A stretch of DNA of 64,000 nt from Schistosoma mansoni (GCF_000237925.1 NC_031498.1:26298308-26362307), one strand, 5' to 3'. Counted from the stretch's first letter, positions 36,241 to 49,368 are shown. Numbers and translations: made by a program. The notes: a model not told the origin generated them from the sequence alone.

Positions 36241-36755
36241 ATTTTATATAGTTGAAATCATAAGCCAATCGAAGCTAGAACATCATGGAAAACCTGGAAG
36301 CACTGGACGGCCAACTCGTCCTATTGTGAGACTCCTCAGCAGTGTGCATCTACGATCCCGCCTGGCGAGATTCGAACCCAGGACCTATCAGTCTCGCGTG
36401 CGAGCGCTTAGCCACTAGATCACTGAGCCAGCCGGCATCGAAGTGTGTTAATGGCTATCTTCAACCAATCCACGAAATCGAGAAACCATACACCAATGTC
36501 ATCAGTGAGTTGGTATCTCACAACAGACCTGGTTGAACTCCACTGGTCACTGCTTCTCACTAGAACTCCAGGAAATACCTCATGGATCCAGTCACTGGTG
36601 AACATATGATCAGAAGGATATGATGCTGAGGAGTCTCACAATAGGACGAAACGACCATCCACTGCTTTCAAGTTTTCCATGGTAGTCTAGCTTCAATTGA
36701 CTCATGATCTCAACTATACAAAATTACTAAAATCTCCACAAAACACTCCTTTAAT
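36240..36755. repeat. Fold-back pair of hammerhead SINEs with a ~140-bp spacer
   Basis: A minus-strand copy (about 36,240-36,480) is followed by a spacer and then the 3' half of a plus-strand copy (about 36,620-36,755). The outer ends tagttgaaatcat and atgatctcaacta mirror each other. The spacer (ctcactagaactcc and gtcactggtgaac) matches the spacer of the fold-back at 58.6-59.2 kb. The minus copy's core has GAGT instead of GAAA. The plus copy has CTGAGGA...GAAAC but a damaged helix III. Confidence 0.8.
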
Positions 36756-37258
36756 AATCAATACATTTGTTAATTAGTGTTCAATATAAATCAAGCTTTG
36801 AAAAACTATGCAATATTCAATATGTTTAGTTGATGTAATCTTTCTATATCCCCTAAACATAATTATTTTTATACTTTAGAATTGTGAATATTTACAAACG
36901 AATTGACATAGTTGGTTAGTTTTCGTAACTAATAGTTTCCAACTACTATTCACATGAGAATTTCAATATTTGATCATTGAAGTTATTGAATTCATAACTT
37001 TGTGTATGAACTCATATTTTGATCGAGTATACCATTTCAAGTAAAGATCAATAAATCGATTTTAATCATAAAATGATCATTAAGATCTTCAAGATTAGAT
37101 TGTATACTAACTAATAAAGAAAGAAAAAATTATAGATAGTACTCTTTTGTAATAGTTTATGAATGTTTACTTTGTATAATAATTACAATCGAAATAAAAC
37201 TACTAATATATGGTATAGTATTAAAAGAAATAGTACAATAATGTTAGTGACTATTTAT

Positions 37259-37565
37259 TATCAGTAGGGGGTTTTGTGGAGATTTTAGTAATTTTATATA
37301 GTTGAGATCATGAGTCAATTGAAGTTAGACCACCATGGAAAACCTGGAAGCAGTGAATGACCGTTTTGTCCTATTGTGAGACTCCTCAGCAGTGTGCATC
37401 CACGATCTCGCCTCGCGAGATTCGAACCCAGGACCTACCAGTCTGGAGCCAGAGCACTTAGCCGATAGACCACTGAGGAGTCTCACAATAAGACGAAACA
37501 GCTGTCCAGTACTTCCAGGTTTTCCATGGTGGTCTAGCCTCAATTGACTCATGATCTCGACTATT
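37259..37565. repeat. Compact fold-back of two hammerhead SINEs
   Basis: The element opens with tatcagtagggggttttgtg, runs as a minus-strand copy to about 37,470, then turns into a plus-strand 3' half ending at tcatgatctcgactat (37,562). The arms are about 90 bp and nearly complementary, around a roughly 110-bp loop that holds the tRNA-like B-box and A-box. The plus half keeps CTGAGGA, a GUCU/AGAC helix II and GAAAC, but helix I partners are missing at the turn. Confidence 0.8.
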
Positions 37566-37964
37566 TATTAATTGATCAGTTGATATAAACTATTTTTTGT
37601 AAAGATATTAGAAGCACGTGAATAATAATTTTATAATAAAAATTCAAACTATGATAGTTGGTGATATAGATCAGTGATTGAAAGAGTATAAGTTTCTTCA
37701 ATATTGTCATTACAATTCTCCCTGCTAATGAACATCTATAAACATATACTTGTGTAGGTCTCAGGTTCAAACCTTGGCCCACTTATTTTAGCTTGAGATG
37801 TATCGTATTATCATTAACCTCTATACTCGTAGTACAGCTCAACACAGGACAGAAAGTTAGTACTTGGTAAATAAAATTTCATTAAAGTTAGATCTGAGTC
37901 GAATTTAATTATTTTGCCTTAAACTAATTAGATCTTAGGAACTTTTTTTCTTTTCCATACCCTT

Positions 37965-38150
37965 TCTGGACATTATGAGAGCCGAAAACATACGTAGGTT
38001 GCGAGTATATGACTATCGATGTCTTTGGAGCATCACTCACATATTGTGAAACGATCTCGTGAATCATGCCAAGGTTAAGCATAGAGTATTAAACAAGGAT
38101 GGTAAATCGCCGGATGAGGTTGTGGAGCAGTCTTGAGAGCAGAAAGAAAA
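37965..38150 (+). mobile_element. RTE-type LINE C-terminal fragment, diverged family
   Basis: The plus strand reads LRAENIRRLRVYDYRCLWSI and NHAKVKHRVLNKDGKSPDEV. This is homologous to the RTE-A segment VEDTRRLLVFDHRCLRNIAR but from a third, diverged subfamily. It is short and has no tail. Confidence 0.65.
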
Positions 38151-38559
38151 GAACCGTGCTATCATTGACTAATGATCTAAATAGTTAAAAAAGAGATGAT
38201 AACAATTAAAGAAAACTCAATGTCTTATCTCCGTCCAATTAAATTAACTCACAAATATACACAAATGAATATATGAAAAAGGATCATGAAACACAAAAGA
38301 TGAAAAATAAACAATTATACCCAACTGCAGAATATCTAAAATAAAACACAAGAACCACATTTAAGTTACAATAATTTTGGAATAGAACAGAAATCTAACA
38401 TTAACGTATAGATTAAACAATAGCCTACGATCCATTAAATAAAGTAGGCACATCATTAAATATCAGTAATTTACAGACTACAAATTAAACGACACAATAT
38501 CCCAGAGAATAGCTTTCATTATTATTGTTATATCTAGGGTTTTGATTCTTGCTATGCCG

Positions 38560-38905
38560 CGTATTACTAGACTACTTGAACGATTGAACCCGCGATGTCG
38601 CAAGAAAGAAGACAGAAGACTAGTAAGTAAGAATTTTATTCCCCAAACAGTGTCAAATATAGTATAAAAATCTCATGTGTTTATAGTTTTTTGGCTGAAA
38701 GTATATAGTCATTTCGGACAACCAATAGACACATGAGGGATCCTTCTTGTTCATCCGATAGAGAAGCTATACATCGACATTCTAGAATGTTCCATTAGCG
38801 GTGATTGAATGGAATATCTTCCACTCTTTCTAGGCTTCTTGAGGTTTCCTTGAGTTTTCCAACGAGCCATCCTTACAATTTGTCACCTCTTTTTCTTCAT
38901 TCTTC
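38560..38905 (+). repeat. Two-copy ~340-bp repeat shared with 54.26-54.60 kb
   Basis: Shared blocks include agaagacagaagac, a tttatagttttt stretch, a gattctagaat-type block, and a cttctaggcttcttgagg-type right end. Both copies are on the plus strand. There is no coding content. It might be a solo LTR or a non-autonomous element, but I could not confirm terminal features. Confidence 0.65.
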
Positions 38906-38934
38906 TCTTTATATCATAATCCATTTTTTCTAAA

Positions 38935-39222
38935 CATTTCATTTTATAGTTGAAATCATGAGTCAATTGAAGCTAGAGAACCATGGAAAACCTGGAAGCA
39001 CTGGACGACCAACTCGTCCTATTGTGGGACTTTTCAGTGGCAGTGCGCATCCACGATTCGAACCCAGGACCTATCATTCTCGCTCGCGAAATCACTTAGC
39101 CGGCATCCAACTGTGTTAATGTCTAACTTCAACCAATCCACGATGTTTGAGCAACCGTTCAATTAACTCATGATTTCAACTATGAAAAATACTGAAATCT
39201 TCACAAAACCCCTTCTGATTTC
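38935..39222. repeat. Fold-back hammerhead SINE just upstream of the ELAV start
   Basis: A minus-strand copy (about 38,940-39,150; gattcgaacccagg is the B-box side) turns at about 39,155 into a short plus-strand end (caattaactcatgatttcaa) that closes with aatcttcacaaaacccc. The hammerhead core is damaged in both the CUGANGA and GAAA boxes. It ends about 150 bp before the ELAV start codon. Confidence 0.75.
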
Positions 39223-39373
39223 ATTTTATCAATATCGATCAATAATATTAACTATATATGCTATAGTTTAGAGGTTAATTCAAATTTTATAAATCGATTT
39301 ATAAATCGATATAAAATGTGAATCACTTTTATTCATTTTAACTGACGATTACAATAATACAACACCAATTACA

Positions 39374-42300
39374 ATGTCAAGTGATATACTACCGGTTAAT
39401 ACTACTATTAATAAATTAGTAGATAATCAAAACCAACATGCATTTGGTGATATAGGTGATGATGGTTGTATACATGATAAACTAACAAATGATTCTATTT
39501 GTATGATAACATCAAATTATAAAGATTTTGTTGACAATATAGATATTACTATAAGTAATGATAACACAAATGAAATCCCTAGTAACAAACATTTTGATAA
39601 TAATATTAAAAATCAATTAACAGAGAATCAAATTAGTAAAGTAATTCCCATTAAAGATCATGATAAATCAATAATGGATACAAATAGTTATTATTCAACA
39701 TCATTTATACAATTACATTCTGATAATAATTCATATAATGATGATAATATTCTTATATGTTTAAATCAATCAAATTCATCATTGTTACATACTACTGATA
39801 TAATGAATAGTAATACAATGATTTGTAAACTTATTAGAAAGAAAAATCATTTAGTTATAAAAGAACAAGAAATATCTACAACATTAGACAAATCAAATGG
39901 AATATCTTGTATAAGTAATGTGAATCCCAATGTTTTATCAGTGTCTAGAGGTAGGCAGTGTTGTATCTGTAATTATGCGTTCATTTACCTTTGTTACCCC
40001 TCTCCCCCCACCGTGGAACATAGGCCACCGACCAGATTTCTCCAATCAACTCTGTTCTAAGCTCTCCAATTTAGCTCTTTTCAAGTGCTATTTATTTCTT
40101 GAATGTCTGACTCCAATACTCACCCTTTCCACAACCAGCATTTTTTCATAATTCCCTACTCGGATGAAAGCTGGTTTGTTCTCTCTCATAGTAAGTTATT
40201 GCTGATGGTATTAGACCAGAGGATATTGAGTGTCTTGCTTACACAGTCATTTATAAATAACTTCACTATTTTGTTGATGGTTGTAGTAGTTCTCCATGTT
40301 TGATCTCTGTATAATAGAAATGTCACGACATTTGTATTAAAAATTCTGACTTTGATTTTGATTGACAGTTGTTTTGAGTCCCAAAGGTTTTTCAGTTGTA
40401 GGAAATGTTGGCCTTGTTATACTAATCCTTGCCTTTAAATATGCACCATATCCTACTTGTTTATCAATGAAGCTCCCTAAGTAAGTGAAAATTTCCACCT
40501 CTTCTAGTATTTCTCTATCAAGCATGATTTGATTGATGAAGTAATTATTTATATAATAAGTATTATTTTTTTAAAAAATCTTTCTTCGCCAGGCTATCCA
40601 GAAAAAAATTCAATCATTACTACAGCCTCATCAGCAACATCAACAAAATCAGCAACAATAACAGATTTAAAAATAAATAACGAAATTTCAACCATCTTAA
40701 GTCAACAATCATCGGATGATGATGATAATGCACATGACATTTCTAGTTGTGATTATCGTAATGATGTAGGTATTTATCACAAAAATGTCGATGGATACAT
40801 TGATGATGTTGTTAGTTCTGATATTGATCAAGTAAATTCAAGTTGTAATGATAACACTTCACTTAAACAACAAAATCTTGACAGTTTTTTCGAAAACAAC
40901 AAGAAATTACAAGAATCTTGTTCAACAACAACAACAACACCAATAACAGTATCAGTAACTACATCACCGGTCTCCTCATTATCATTTAATGTCAGTCAAT
41001 CAAATAGTTTTGAGTCAAATCAACATCAACAACAGAAACAAATACATCATGATCATAGAATTCTCGTCTCTTCATTATGTTCAACTGATTCTTCTTATTT
41101 ATCAAGTCAATGTCCAAGTATATTTGCTAAGAGAAAACCGGTTACTACTACTACTACTACTTTTAATAATAATAATAATTCTACAGTACACGATCATAAG
41201 ACTAATAGAAATGATATAAACTATCATTTACATTCACCAACTTCAATGAGCAACAATCTAAAAAATCATTGTTTAACAACTACTGAAAACAATATAAGTA
41301 GTTATAATGATAACAATAATGATAAGCATTCAACAAATAACATAAAGGTCAATAATTACAATCATAATAATGATGAAACCAATTTAATCATCAATTATCT
41401 ACCACCATACATGTCACAAGAAGAAGTGAGAGTGTTGTTTTCTACTTGTGGTCAAATTGAAAGTTGTAAATTAATACGTGATAAATTAACTGGTGAAAGT
41501 CTTGGTTATGCATTTGTCAAATATTCACATTCAAATGAAGCACAACAAGCAATACATAAACTAAATGGTTTATCATTACAAAATAAAACTATTAAAGTAT
41601 CATTAGCAAGACCTAATTGTGAATCCATTAAAGGTGCCAATTTATATATTAGTGGTTTACCTAAAACAATGAAACAAAATGAATTAGAACAATTATTTAG
41701 TCAATATGGTCGTATTATAACAGCACGTATATTATATGATAATAAAACAGGTATATCACGTGGTGTAGCTTTTATACGTTTTAATCATCGTTATGAAGCT
41801 GAATTAGCTATACAACAATTAAATGGTTATCAATTACCATTTGAATATTCAAATGATATATTGAATAGACCGATTACTGTGAAATTTGCTAATCCACCAA
41901 ATTCAATAAAACTTGATTATTTTAGTCTTTTATTATTAAAACAAGCAGCTCAATTACAAGCTGTTGCAAAATCTGCTGCTACTCCATCACCAAATGCTAC
42001 TTCAGCAGTTATTGCTGCAGAATTATTAAATCCACTACAACAACAACAACGAATAGCTACAATATCAAATCGATTAAAATATTCTATGACATCATCTAGT
42101 TCCACTGAAACAGATCTACTTTCGACAATGGTTAATACTATAGGTATAAACAATTCAATTTTAGCACCGACAATTATAGCAAGTACTGGTGGATTAACAC
42201 CAAATGGTTGGTGTATATTTGTGTATAATTTATCACCAGAAGTAGAAGAATCTAATTTATGGCATTTATTTGGTCCATTCGGTGCTGTACAATCAATTAA

Positions 42301-43018
42301 AATAATATATGATATAACTAATAATAAATGTAAAGGTTTTGCTTTTGTTACAATGAGTAATTATGAAGAAGCTGTATTAGCTATTCATTCATTAAATGGA
42401 TATGTATTAGATAATAGAATTTTACAAGTATCATTTAAAATAACCAATAATAAATCAAGATCATTTCCGTTGAATACATTATCACCATCATCATCATCAT
42501 CATCATTGCCATCATCACCATCGAGTCAATCAAATTCTTTACCTTTTGATTTATCGAGCATACAACAAACATTATCAAATGAACAAGATCATTTTAATTC
42601 AAAGAAAATAGTTGGCACCAAAAATTCACTGAACAGTGATACATCAGTTGGAAGCAATTATGAAAAGCAACAAACACAACCTCAACAATATAAGTCACAA
42701 TCATATCATCAAAATAATAAAAAAAAATTCTCCACAGATTTAAATGATCATACTTCTTTCAAGCCAGTTGTTACAGATACACAAGATAAATCTGTATCCA
42801 TTACAAATTCATCTATTCAATTATTAACAAATCGTTCTAACGAAACAAACAACAGAAACAGAAAACATTTTAAAACAGTATTCGATGGTAAAACACCAAT
42901 AGAATCATTTGATTCATTTGTAGGGGAAAGGCCAGTTAAATCAACATATTTACATTTGGTAAATAATTCAAAAAGACAAACAAATAAGTCGAGGAATTCA
43001 CAAAAGAAAAGACGGTGA
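39374..43018 (+). CDS. elav: ELAV/Hu-type RNA-binding protein, three RRMs, two exons, ~1000 residues
   Basis: ELAV/Hu proteins bind U- or AU-rich RNA and control splicing, stability and 3'-end choice, usually in neurons. Exons: 39374-39950 and 40593-43018. The junction is GT-AG, phase 1, and joins SVSRG to YPEKNS. RRM1, residues about 455-533, has LIINYL and [11 protein letters not shown]2, about 541-630, has [10 protein letters not shown] and RGVAFIRF, then VKFANPP. After a hinge, RRM3, about 730-808, has IFVYNLSPE and [14 protein letters not shown] is a family hallmark. The order RRM1-RRM2-hinge-RRM3 is diagnostic. The first 450 residues and last 190 are Asn/Ser/Thr/His/Gln-rich low complexity, so the protein is nearly three times the usual 350-400. 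The start ATG at 39,374 is the first in a long open frame; a shorter form from inside the intron cannot be excluded. Confidence 0.92.
39990..40525 (-). mobile_element. RTE family B 3' end inside the ELAV intron
   Basis: The minus strand reads [20 protein letters not shown], then AYLKARIS, and further on the C-terminal block shared with the copies at 10.2 and 62.6 kb (ccaccgtggaacataggcc is the distal end). It fills nearly the whole 642-bp ELAV intron, antisense to the gene. Frame breaks are present. Confidence 0.8.
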
Positions 43019-43832
43019 CAATAAAAAGATAGTGAACCGAATAAACAATCCGCAGCAGTAATCAACTGTGGAATATAATAGACAAAAGATTTCATACATT
43101 TACTTTTAAGTGTTCATTTTATTCTTAGAAAACTTAGTTCATTTTTTACTTTGATTTCATTTGAACTTATTGTATTTAGGTTAAATCCAATGTTCTGTTA
43201 GTCTATTCACCTTATGATTAGTTCATGTTAAACACTCTTTTTTGTTGAAGTATAGTTAAGTGATGGAAATTGACAAATTTACCAATATGAACTAATGACC
43301 TAACTTTTATAGTGTTGTAATGAATCTGCTAAAGCAAAGAAATATGTTACTTTATTGGTTTTTGTGAAAACTGTGATGTTTTCTTTAACTTCACTGAATC
43401 TCAGATATAGAAAAAAGTTTCACACTATTCGTATAGTAAATATCTATTCTATTCAGTAATACTATATTAGTCCATTAGATAGGATTTAGTTTATTAAAAA
43501 TCCCCATATTGTGACTGAGAACAATATTGTTTTCAATTAGATTCTCATTAGGCTTTGCTGTAATATACAATGAGATTTATATACATATAAGAAATCACTA
43601 AACCAATAAAGGCAGTTCATGAATCAGTGATAACATTGAGATGGATTACATAAAGAAAACATAGGTAAAAAGTAAAAATTGGTAGTGCGATGATAGATGT
43701 ACCAGTTGTAATAAGAGTAACAAGGGCTTAAATGAATATTTCGTAATAGGAAGTAAGTCCATGACTTAAAAATATAGACCGTGAAATAACATTCATTAAA
43801 AGCTATAAGATTACATTATTAGAAGTATTCAG
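43019..43832 (+). other. Probable ELAV 3' untranslated region and downstream sequence
   Basis: AT-rich sequence with U-rich stretches follows the ELAV stop. AATAAA-like signals occur at about 43,021 (too close to the stop to be convincing) and 43,604. No other gene was seen. Confidence 0.4.
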
Positions 43833-44180
43833 ATTATAGATCATAAACAATGATGATCTCTGTAGAATGATCGGAGGCCAACTGGAGTTAGATGAGAATG
43901 GTGTGACGAACCAGCTAACTCCGAAGTCACACCTCACGGTCAGCATCTAACGTGGATGACCCCTTCGGCGTGTTAAAGTACTATGCCTGCTTTGAAGACC
44001 GTATAACACAAACGACGTTATTACGTAAATATATTGGTAAGAATGGGTACAGAGAAGTTAGTGAGACCATCACCGCATGAGCCAGTTCATAGCGTATGAT
44101 TAACCGACGCGCGTTGGTTGTCCTTGACTTTGACAGGGACCGATGATCTACTCGATATTCCGTGACCCAACAGCCGAATG
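43833..44180 (+). repeat. Second copy of the 355-bp repeat found inside the 25.5-kb LINE
   Basis: It matches 25,518-25,872 from the agatcat block on the left to gacccaacag on the right. Shared strings include gaagtcacacctc and gatattc. Here it is not inside a recognisable host sequence, so its target duplication cannot be read. No coding potential. Confidence 0.75.
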
Positions 44181-45984
44181 ATTTGGCTAGGACTTAGTGA
44201 CATTTCACTGCCCCTACAAGATAATTGGTCAGTGAAGCGCATATTTGAAAAAATAAGGGTGAAGAAATATGAACGAACGGAGTAAGGAAGTACTAATGGA
44301 TAGAATCTTTTATTAAGGTTTATTCTGCAAAGGAAAGGGTAAAAGTGTTGTAAATTTCAAGTGAATACGAAGACTTGGATTGTTAGCTCGAATCCTAGTA
44401 GCTGCTGACATGTGTAAGAGTCAAGATCGAAAACTAGTAGTAATATGATAATTCACCTTAAATAACCTATTTCTGTTTTATGCATGACCACTATCAACCA
44501 AGTGTAATTGGACAGAGTTATGTAATGTTTTGATGATCCCCTATCCCAACCACTTGGGGAGGTGTTCACAAGATGTAGGCTGACTTAACTGAATGTGCTC
44601 CCAAACTGTCTGACCCGTAAGCTAATTTAACTGGTTTAAAAATTCCATATTTGAATATATATTCTTGTGATTAGAGTAAAGCCTGATAAGGATCTGATTA
44701 AAAACAAGATTCTAAATAGTTTGGAGCGCAAACTATGCTCATTTAATGGATTTTCACTTTTACTTTCAAAAAACTATGTATCGGTAAATAAACCATTTCC
44801 AAAAGCTTGAGCCTCAAGCCCTCATACAGTCTTTCAACTACATAAATTGTTCAATTGCCTGATGTTGATATCTACCATTTGAAACAAGGCAAAGGTAAAA
44901 TTTAATTAGTGGTTAGTTGACCTTGGAGAGGTCAATCGCGGTCAGTTCTATCTTTGTTTTCAATGTGCGTTATTGATTGGTAGCAATCTAGAAACTATTA
45001 GCTGAGCCGCAATGACATCTCCTTTACTCTCGAAGGTTGGTACTTGCATTGTACATTCTGCTTTGGGCTCTCAAACATGTACTTTGGACTCATTTTGGCG
45101 AGTAAGTTATTAAACGTGGTTTCTAATCTACAGACGATATTTATAAATATTTAAATCCAACTGGTCATATTCTGTTTTAAATGAAACCGACTGGTACCAG
45201 TGCCTTGTTGTTTATCATGGATAAACTTTATTTATACCACTGCCTTTGCTGTAAACCCTTACTGGGACTTAGTAGCATTGAAATGTTGAGGTAAAAATTT
45301 ATAAATTGAATACAATCTTCTAGACATCGCCTTACTTTTAGAACAAATCTAAAATCCTAACTTAAGTACCACGGTAGTTATGATTTCATGGGGTTCCTTC
45401 CGCTACGTTACTGACAAATGTGTAGCGAAAACCTGTGGCATCTTCAAGTGTCGAGTGAACACTTCTGGGTTTATGTCAACCACTCCAAGGATTATACAGT
45501 GTGGATATGGAATTTTGGTTTGGTAAATAACAAGACACCTAACTCTATGCCAATGGATCCTTGCCTGTATCTAGTCTTTTCTTGAATAGTGGAATCCAAA
45601 AGTTAATTATTCGTCGAGAAAGCGGTACTCCTCGAGGCTACGGCTCGTTCTCTGCTTCCAACCCTCATTTCGTTTTACTGGTTGTCCCAGCCTCATTTTA
45701 AGGATAGAAACTGGGTTCAAAGTCGTTTCTTATATTCTTTTTGGATGGTTTGCTTCATTTTACTGTTAGCATAAGGAAATTTGGATTACAGACCGCGATA
45801 AGTTGGTAATACTCCAGACCATTCATGTAGTAGCTCCATGAATAAGTTTAAGGTGTGAGTAGCAAATTTGAGTAACTTATGAATCTCAAGTTAAATGCAG
45901 CTAAAAAAACCCCTCAGAATTTATCCAGGTTTGGTAGGCCGATACATTTCAAAAGGAGCTCGTCAAATAATATTTATTCGCCCA
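44181..45984. other. Intergenic, nothing recognised
   Basis: No open frame with recognisable content and no repeat shared elsewhere in the window. The first coding exon of the PRXL2B gene might lie somewhere between here and 49.3 kb. Confidence 0.4.
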
Positions 45985-46388
45985 TTTATTTATTATTTAT
46001 TTAAACACATAAATATTGGTACAAGGAAGCACCAGATACATATGCGCCATACAAATCTCATCCGATTTGCTTGAGGGCTGTGATACTGCCCAGGTGCCCG
46101 AACTGAAGCAGGTGGTTTTCTTAAGGGGCCACACCCCGAGCCTTTGAACGAAAGGTCTGATCCACAAGGCAGTGGAGCATCGTGAGGAGATGCAGTCCCA
46201 TGGTAGCCGTTGACTAGCAGCAGGTTCATTCGCCATTCGTTCCATCAGGATACTGGAGCCCATGTACACCATTGGTTTGGAATCAGGGTTTTCCAACTCC
46301 CCTAGGTGGACCCTCCTTGCCCACCAACCCGGTTAAAGCGCCGGACATTCGCTTTTCGTCCTCTCACTTTCGTAAACAACACCCTCGC
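45985..46388 (-). repeat. 5'-truncated Rep520 copy
   Basis: It starts with the reverse-complement tail (ttatttatttaaacacataa) and follows the 57.8-kb copy closely for about 400 bp, to cgtaaacaacaccctcgccc, where the match ends. About 130 bp of the family's 5' end is missing, as expected for truncated target-primed reverse transcription. Confidence 0.85.
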
Positions 46389-46915
46389 CCAAGATCATAT
46401 CGATGGTACGCTAAGGCTAATAGACACTTTTGTCTATCGTGATTTAGGTTATCTATAGATGTAACGAAGTGACTGTTCTAATTCTTTGGTTATGTACAGT
46501 AACATGTGTCGCCGTACATCAGAGGACGTGTGTAGAAACTGTCGACAGAAATGTCTCACCAACTTGGAGTGTTATTACCTTCGTGGGCAAAAAGATATAT
46601 TAAAGTGCTAGTAGATATCAGCCATGTCACTAATATACTAAGGCGTGTTAAATTGAGTTTAAACATCACGTTCATCTTTAGCCCCACATACTCCTCGTCA
46701 AATCCTTACATCATTAACATAAAGAAGCTTGAAATTCCATGGAGCGTGGTAATCCTTGCGCATACATAATAAAAAACGACGAATCAAGTCTTGTACTGTC
46801 AGGTTTTCTTGCGTTCTAAAAAATTTGAAAGACCAAAACTTTTATTTATTTTGTAAATGCATCCCATAATATATCCAGTGAGTAGGACTTCTCTGGCAAT
46901 GCATACAACCCTGCT

Positions 46916-47590
46916 AGGGTAGTCCTACTCACTTCCTTTTCGCGGCGGGGGTGTTGTTAACGAAATTCAGAGAGCAAAAAGCGAATGTTTGGTGCTTTAA
47001 CTGGGTTGGTGGACACGGAGAGTCCATCTAAGGGAGTTGGAAAACCCTGATTCCATACCAATAGTGCTCATGGGTTCCAGAATCCTGAGGGGACAAATGG
47101 CGTATGGACCAATTATTGGTCACTGGTTACCACTGGTTACCTTCTCTAAATTCCTCATGTCCCTATCCTTTTTCTCTTTTCGAATTTATCTCACTGTATT
47201 ATACTCTTTGGATAACATCTTCAAACCCTAATCTTTCACATAATACTTATACTCTTACTACTTCTACCACTGCGGGATTTGAATCGACAACTTCATCTCT
47301 GTGCTAATGTGGTATGGCAGCTCGAACTGATGTACATACGTACGAAGTTCTACGCTGTGACTGACTGACTGGTTACCATGGAACTGCATCTCCTGACGTC
47401 GCCCCACTGCCTTGTGAACTAGACGTCTAGGTCGAAGGCTCCGGGTGTGGCCTTCTAAGAAAACCACCTGCTTTTGTCTGATCACCCGAGCAGTATCCTA
47501 GCCCTAACACAAGTCGGATGATTTGTGTGACGCATATCTATTTGGTGCCTCCTTGTACCAATGTTTATATGTTTAAATAAACAAATAAAT
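46916..47590 (+). repeat. Rep520 copy split by a nested RTE insertion
   Basis: The left part, 46,916-47,141, and the right part, 47,368-47,590, together form one Rep520 copy ending in tgtttaaataaacaaataaa. Between them lies a 226-bp RTE-A 3' end. The element therefore predates the RTE insertion. The first ~95 bp of the family's 5' end are missing. Confidence 0.88.
47142..47367 (+). mobile_element. 5'-truncated RTE family A 3' end nested in Rep520, with target-site duplication
   Basis: It matches the reverse complement of about 51.47-51.69 kb and ends ctgtgactgactg. It is flanked by actggttacc (47,132-47,141 and 47,368-47,377). Uninterrupted Rep520 copies read through this point once. The left flank has an extra tandem unit (47,122-47,131). 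Confidence 0.88.
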
Positions 47591-49368
47591 CTTGTCTCAT
47601 AATTTATTTCTGTCGCAAGTTTGTTGTTTTGGCCATTCTTAACTTTTTTTCTGTACTTGTCATGTCAAATTTAATATCTACCACAGTTTCATTCACTTTA
47701 TTAATCTCATATTACTAACTACATAGTTATTTATCACTAAGTATTCCACTCCTTTAGAGTTTTTCCCGTTATCTCAAAGGAACTTGCATGCAGTATGTAA
47801 CAGCTTTATTTTCTTTAGTAGCATGAGAAACTCTGTGGAACAGTATGTTCCGTATAACCAACGTGATTATTATGTACACGACTAAAAATATGTCACTAAT
47901 AATTTAGCTTCAAAACTCATCTCAATGTGAAATATGCTTTGTATCCAAGTAGTATTTCTCACTTTATAAATATTCGTCTATAACAGTGCTTAAGGCTTGG
48001 GTAAAAAGTTTATTTAGTATACCTAATACGTTTCAAAACAACCTTTGAGAAAATCTGTCGAAGTTAAAAATTACATCATCGAGCAAAGCTGCTAATTGTT
48101 TAGTGGTAAACTTAGGGTGACCTGACTGCAAAGATTTTATAGTCTAAAACATTAATTGGATCCTGAAATGCCTTTACACTCCTAATTGGTTGTTTTTTAA
48201 GCAGTGTTGAGTAAGGAAACAAAACGGAAGGTTAGGAAATTGTTACTATGCCCCCAAACATGTTGTGGGACTATTGAAACATAGTGCCTAATAAGTAGAG
48301 CCACCTACGCTTAACGTATTGTTGTAAGGCTATTCTAATAACCACATTCAATTCATTTGTCACAAGTTATAATGGTTCTGCTGTGGATTTAGGCGTTTTC
48401 TGTCTGTTTTGTCTGTTTTTTAGTGCTTTCTTAAAACACTGGTTTCACTCCATCGATGTTGTCATGTTCACCTGATCTTTTTACTGTAACTGTTTTACTG
48501 TCTTTTCGGATGATTTTAAAAGGATCGTCGCAAGGAATCAGTGATGGCTGTCGTATTCTATCATTTCTGACGAATACATTTGAGCATTCGTCTAATTCAA
48601 TGGGTATTAATGATCTTGCTTTTTAACCTCATCATATCAGAGACATACTTGTAATCAGACTCACATATGCTTTTACATAGTGGGTTAATTGTCTAAATTA
48701 CAGCAGCTAGGTAATAGAAAATTAGATGGGCTTACTATGTGGCCACTACTGAATTATTTAATGTTAAATAACTATGATACAAATTAGTATGAGTAGTCCG
48801 TTTAATCATAAACCTTGTTTGACTGTTAATTTTGCTCTTATGATGGTCAAAGACTTCAGATAGTATGTGTCAATATCGGTTGGAATGGCTCGAGTACGTG
48901 ATTTTTCGTTAAATCTTACCATATTTTCATTTCCCAGTTTCATTTATGTCAATCCTCTTTTTTTCCTGTTTAGCTTTATACCGTTATTTCCACTTCTTTG
49001 ACTTATTGTTTAATATGGCGGTTACACCTGTCTGCCTATTTTCGATTTGTTAATGAGCGAAAATCCTATTTCTAATTCTTACCAATTATCTTTTATTCAT
49101 TGAGCGTTGGGATTATTATTTGAAGGTAACATTCTGCAAATGTAGAACCAATCCCAGATGCATGTACTCTGCTTTGATATACACTTTTAAATGAGGTCTG
49201 GTAATGCTAGATAGTTTCCAGAAACTAGATTCGAATCTGTAACGAATTGTTCAAGATTCGAGTGGGTAAACCGCTATGCTATTGTTCAGTTCTTTCTATA
49301 GCGAGAACGCTTCATTATCTATATGTTTTTTTCGTTAAGACATTCTTTTTTATTTATCGTATATCAAG
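47591..49368. other. Non-coding stretch upstream of the first PRXL2B exon found
   Basis: Probably intron or promoter of the PRXL2B-like gene. I looked for a roughly 30-codon first exon and could not identify one with confidence. Confidence 0.4.

Noticed and set aside
36325-37400. Active hammerheads in the minus-strand SINE copies at 36.3 and 37.4 kb
   Set aside because: The GAAA box is GAGT in one and CAAAA-shifted in the other, so catalysis is not expected.
40529-40592. ELAV start at the in-frame ATG at 40,529
   Set aside because: The 64 bases before 40,593 end in a good acceptor, and exon 1 joins in phase with matching composition. This ATG is probably intronic, though a minor alternative start is possible.
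42480-42535. TCA/ATC microsatellite in the ELAV gene as an independent repeat
   Set aside because: It is in frame and encodes a serine tract in the C-terminal low-complexity part, so it belongs to the coding sequence.
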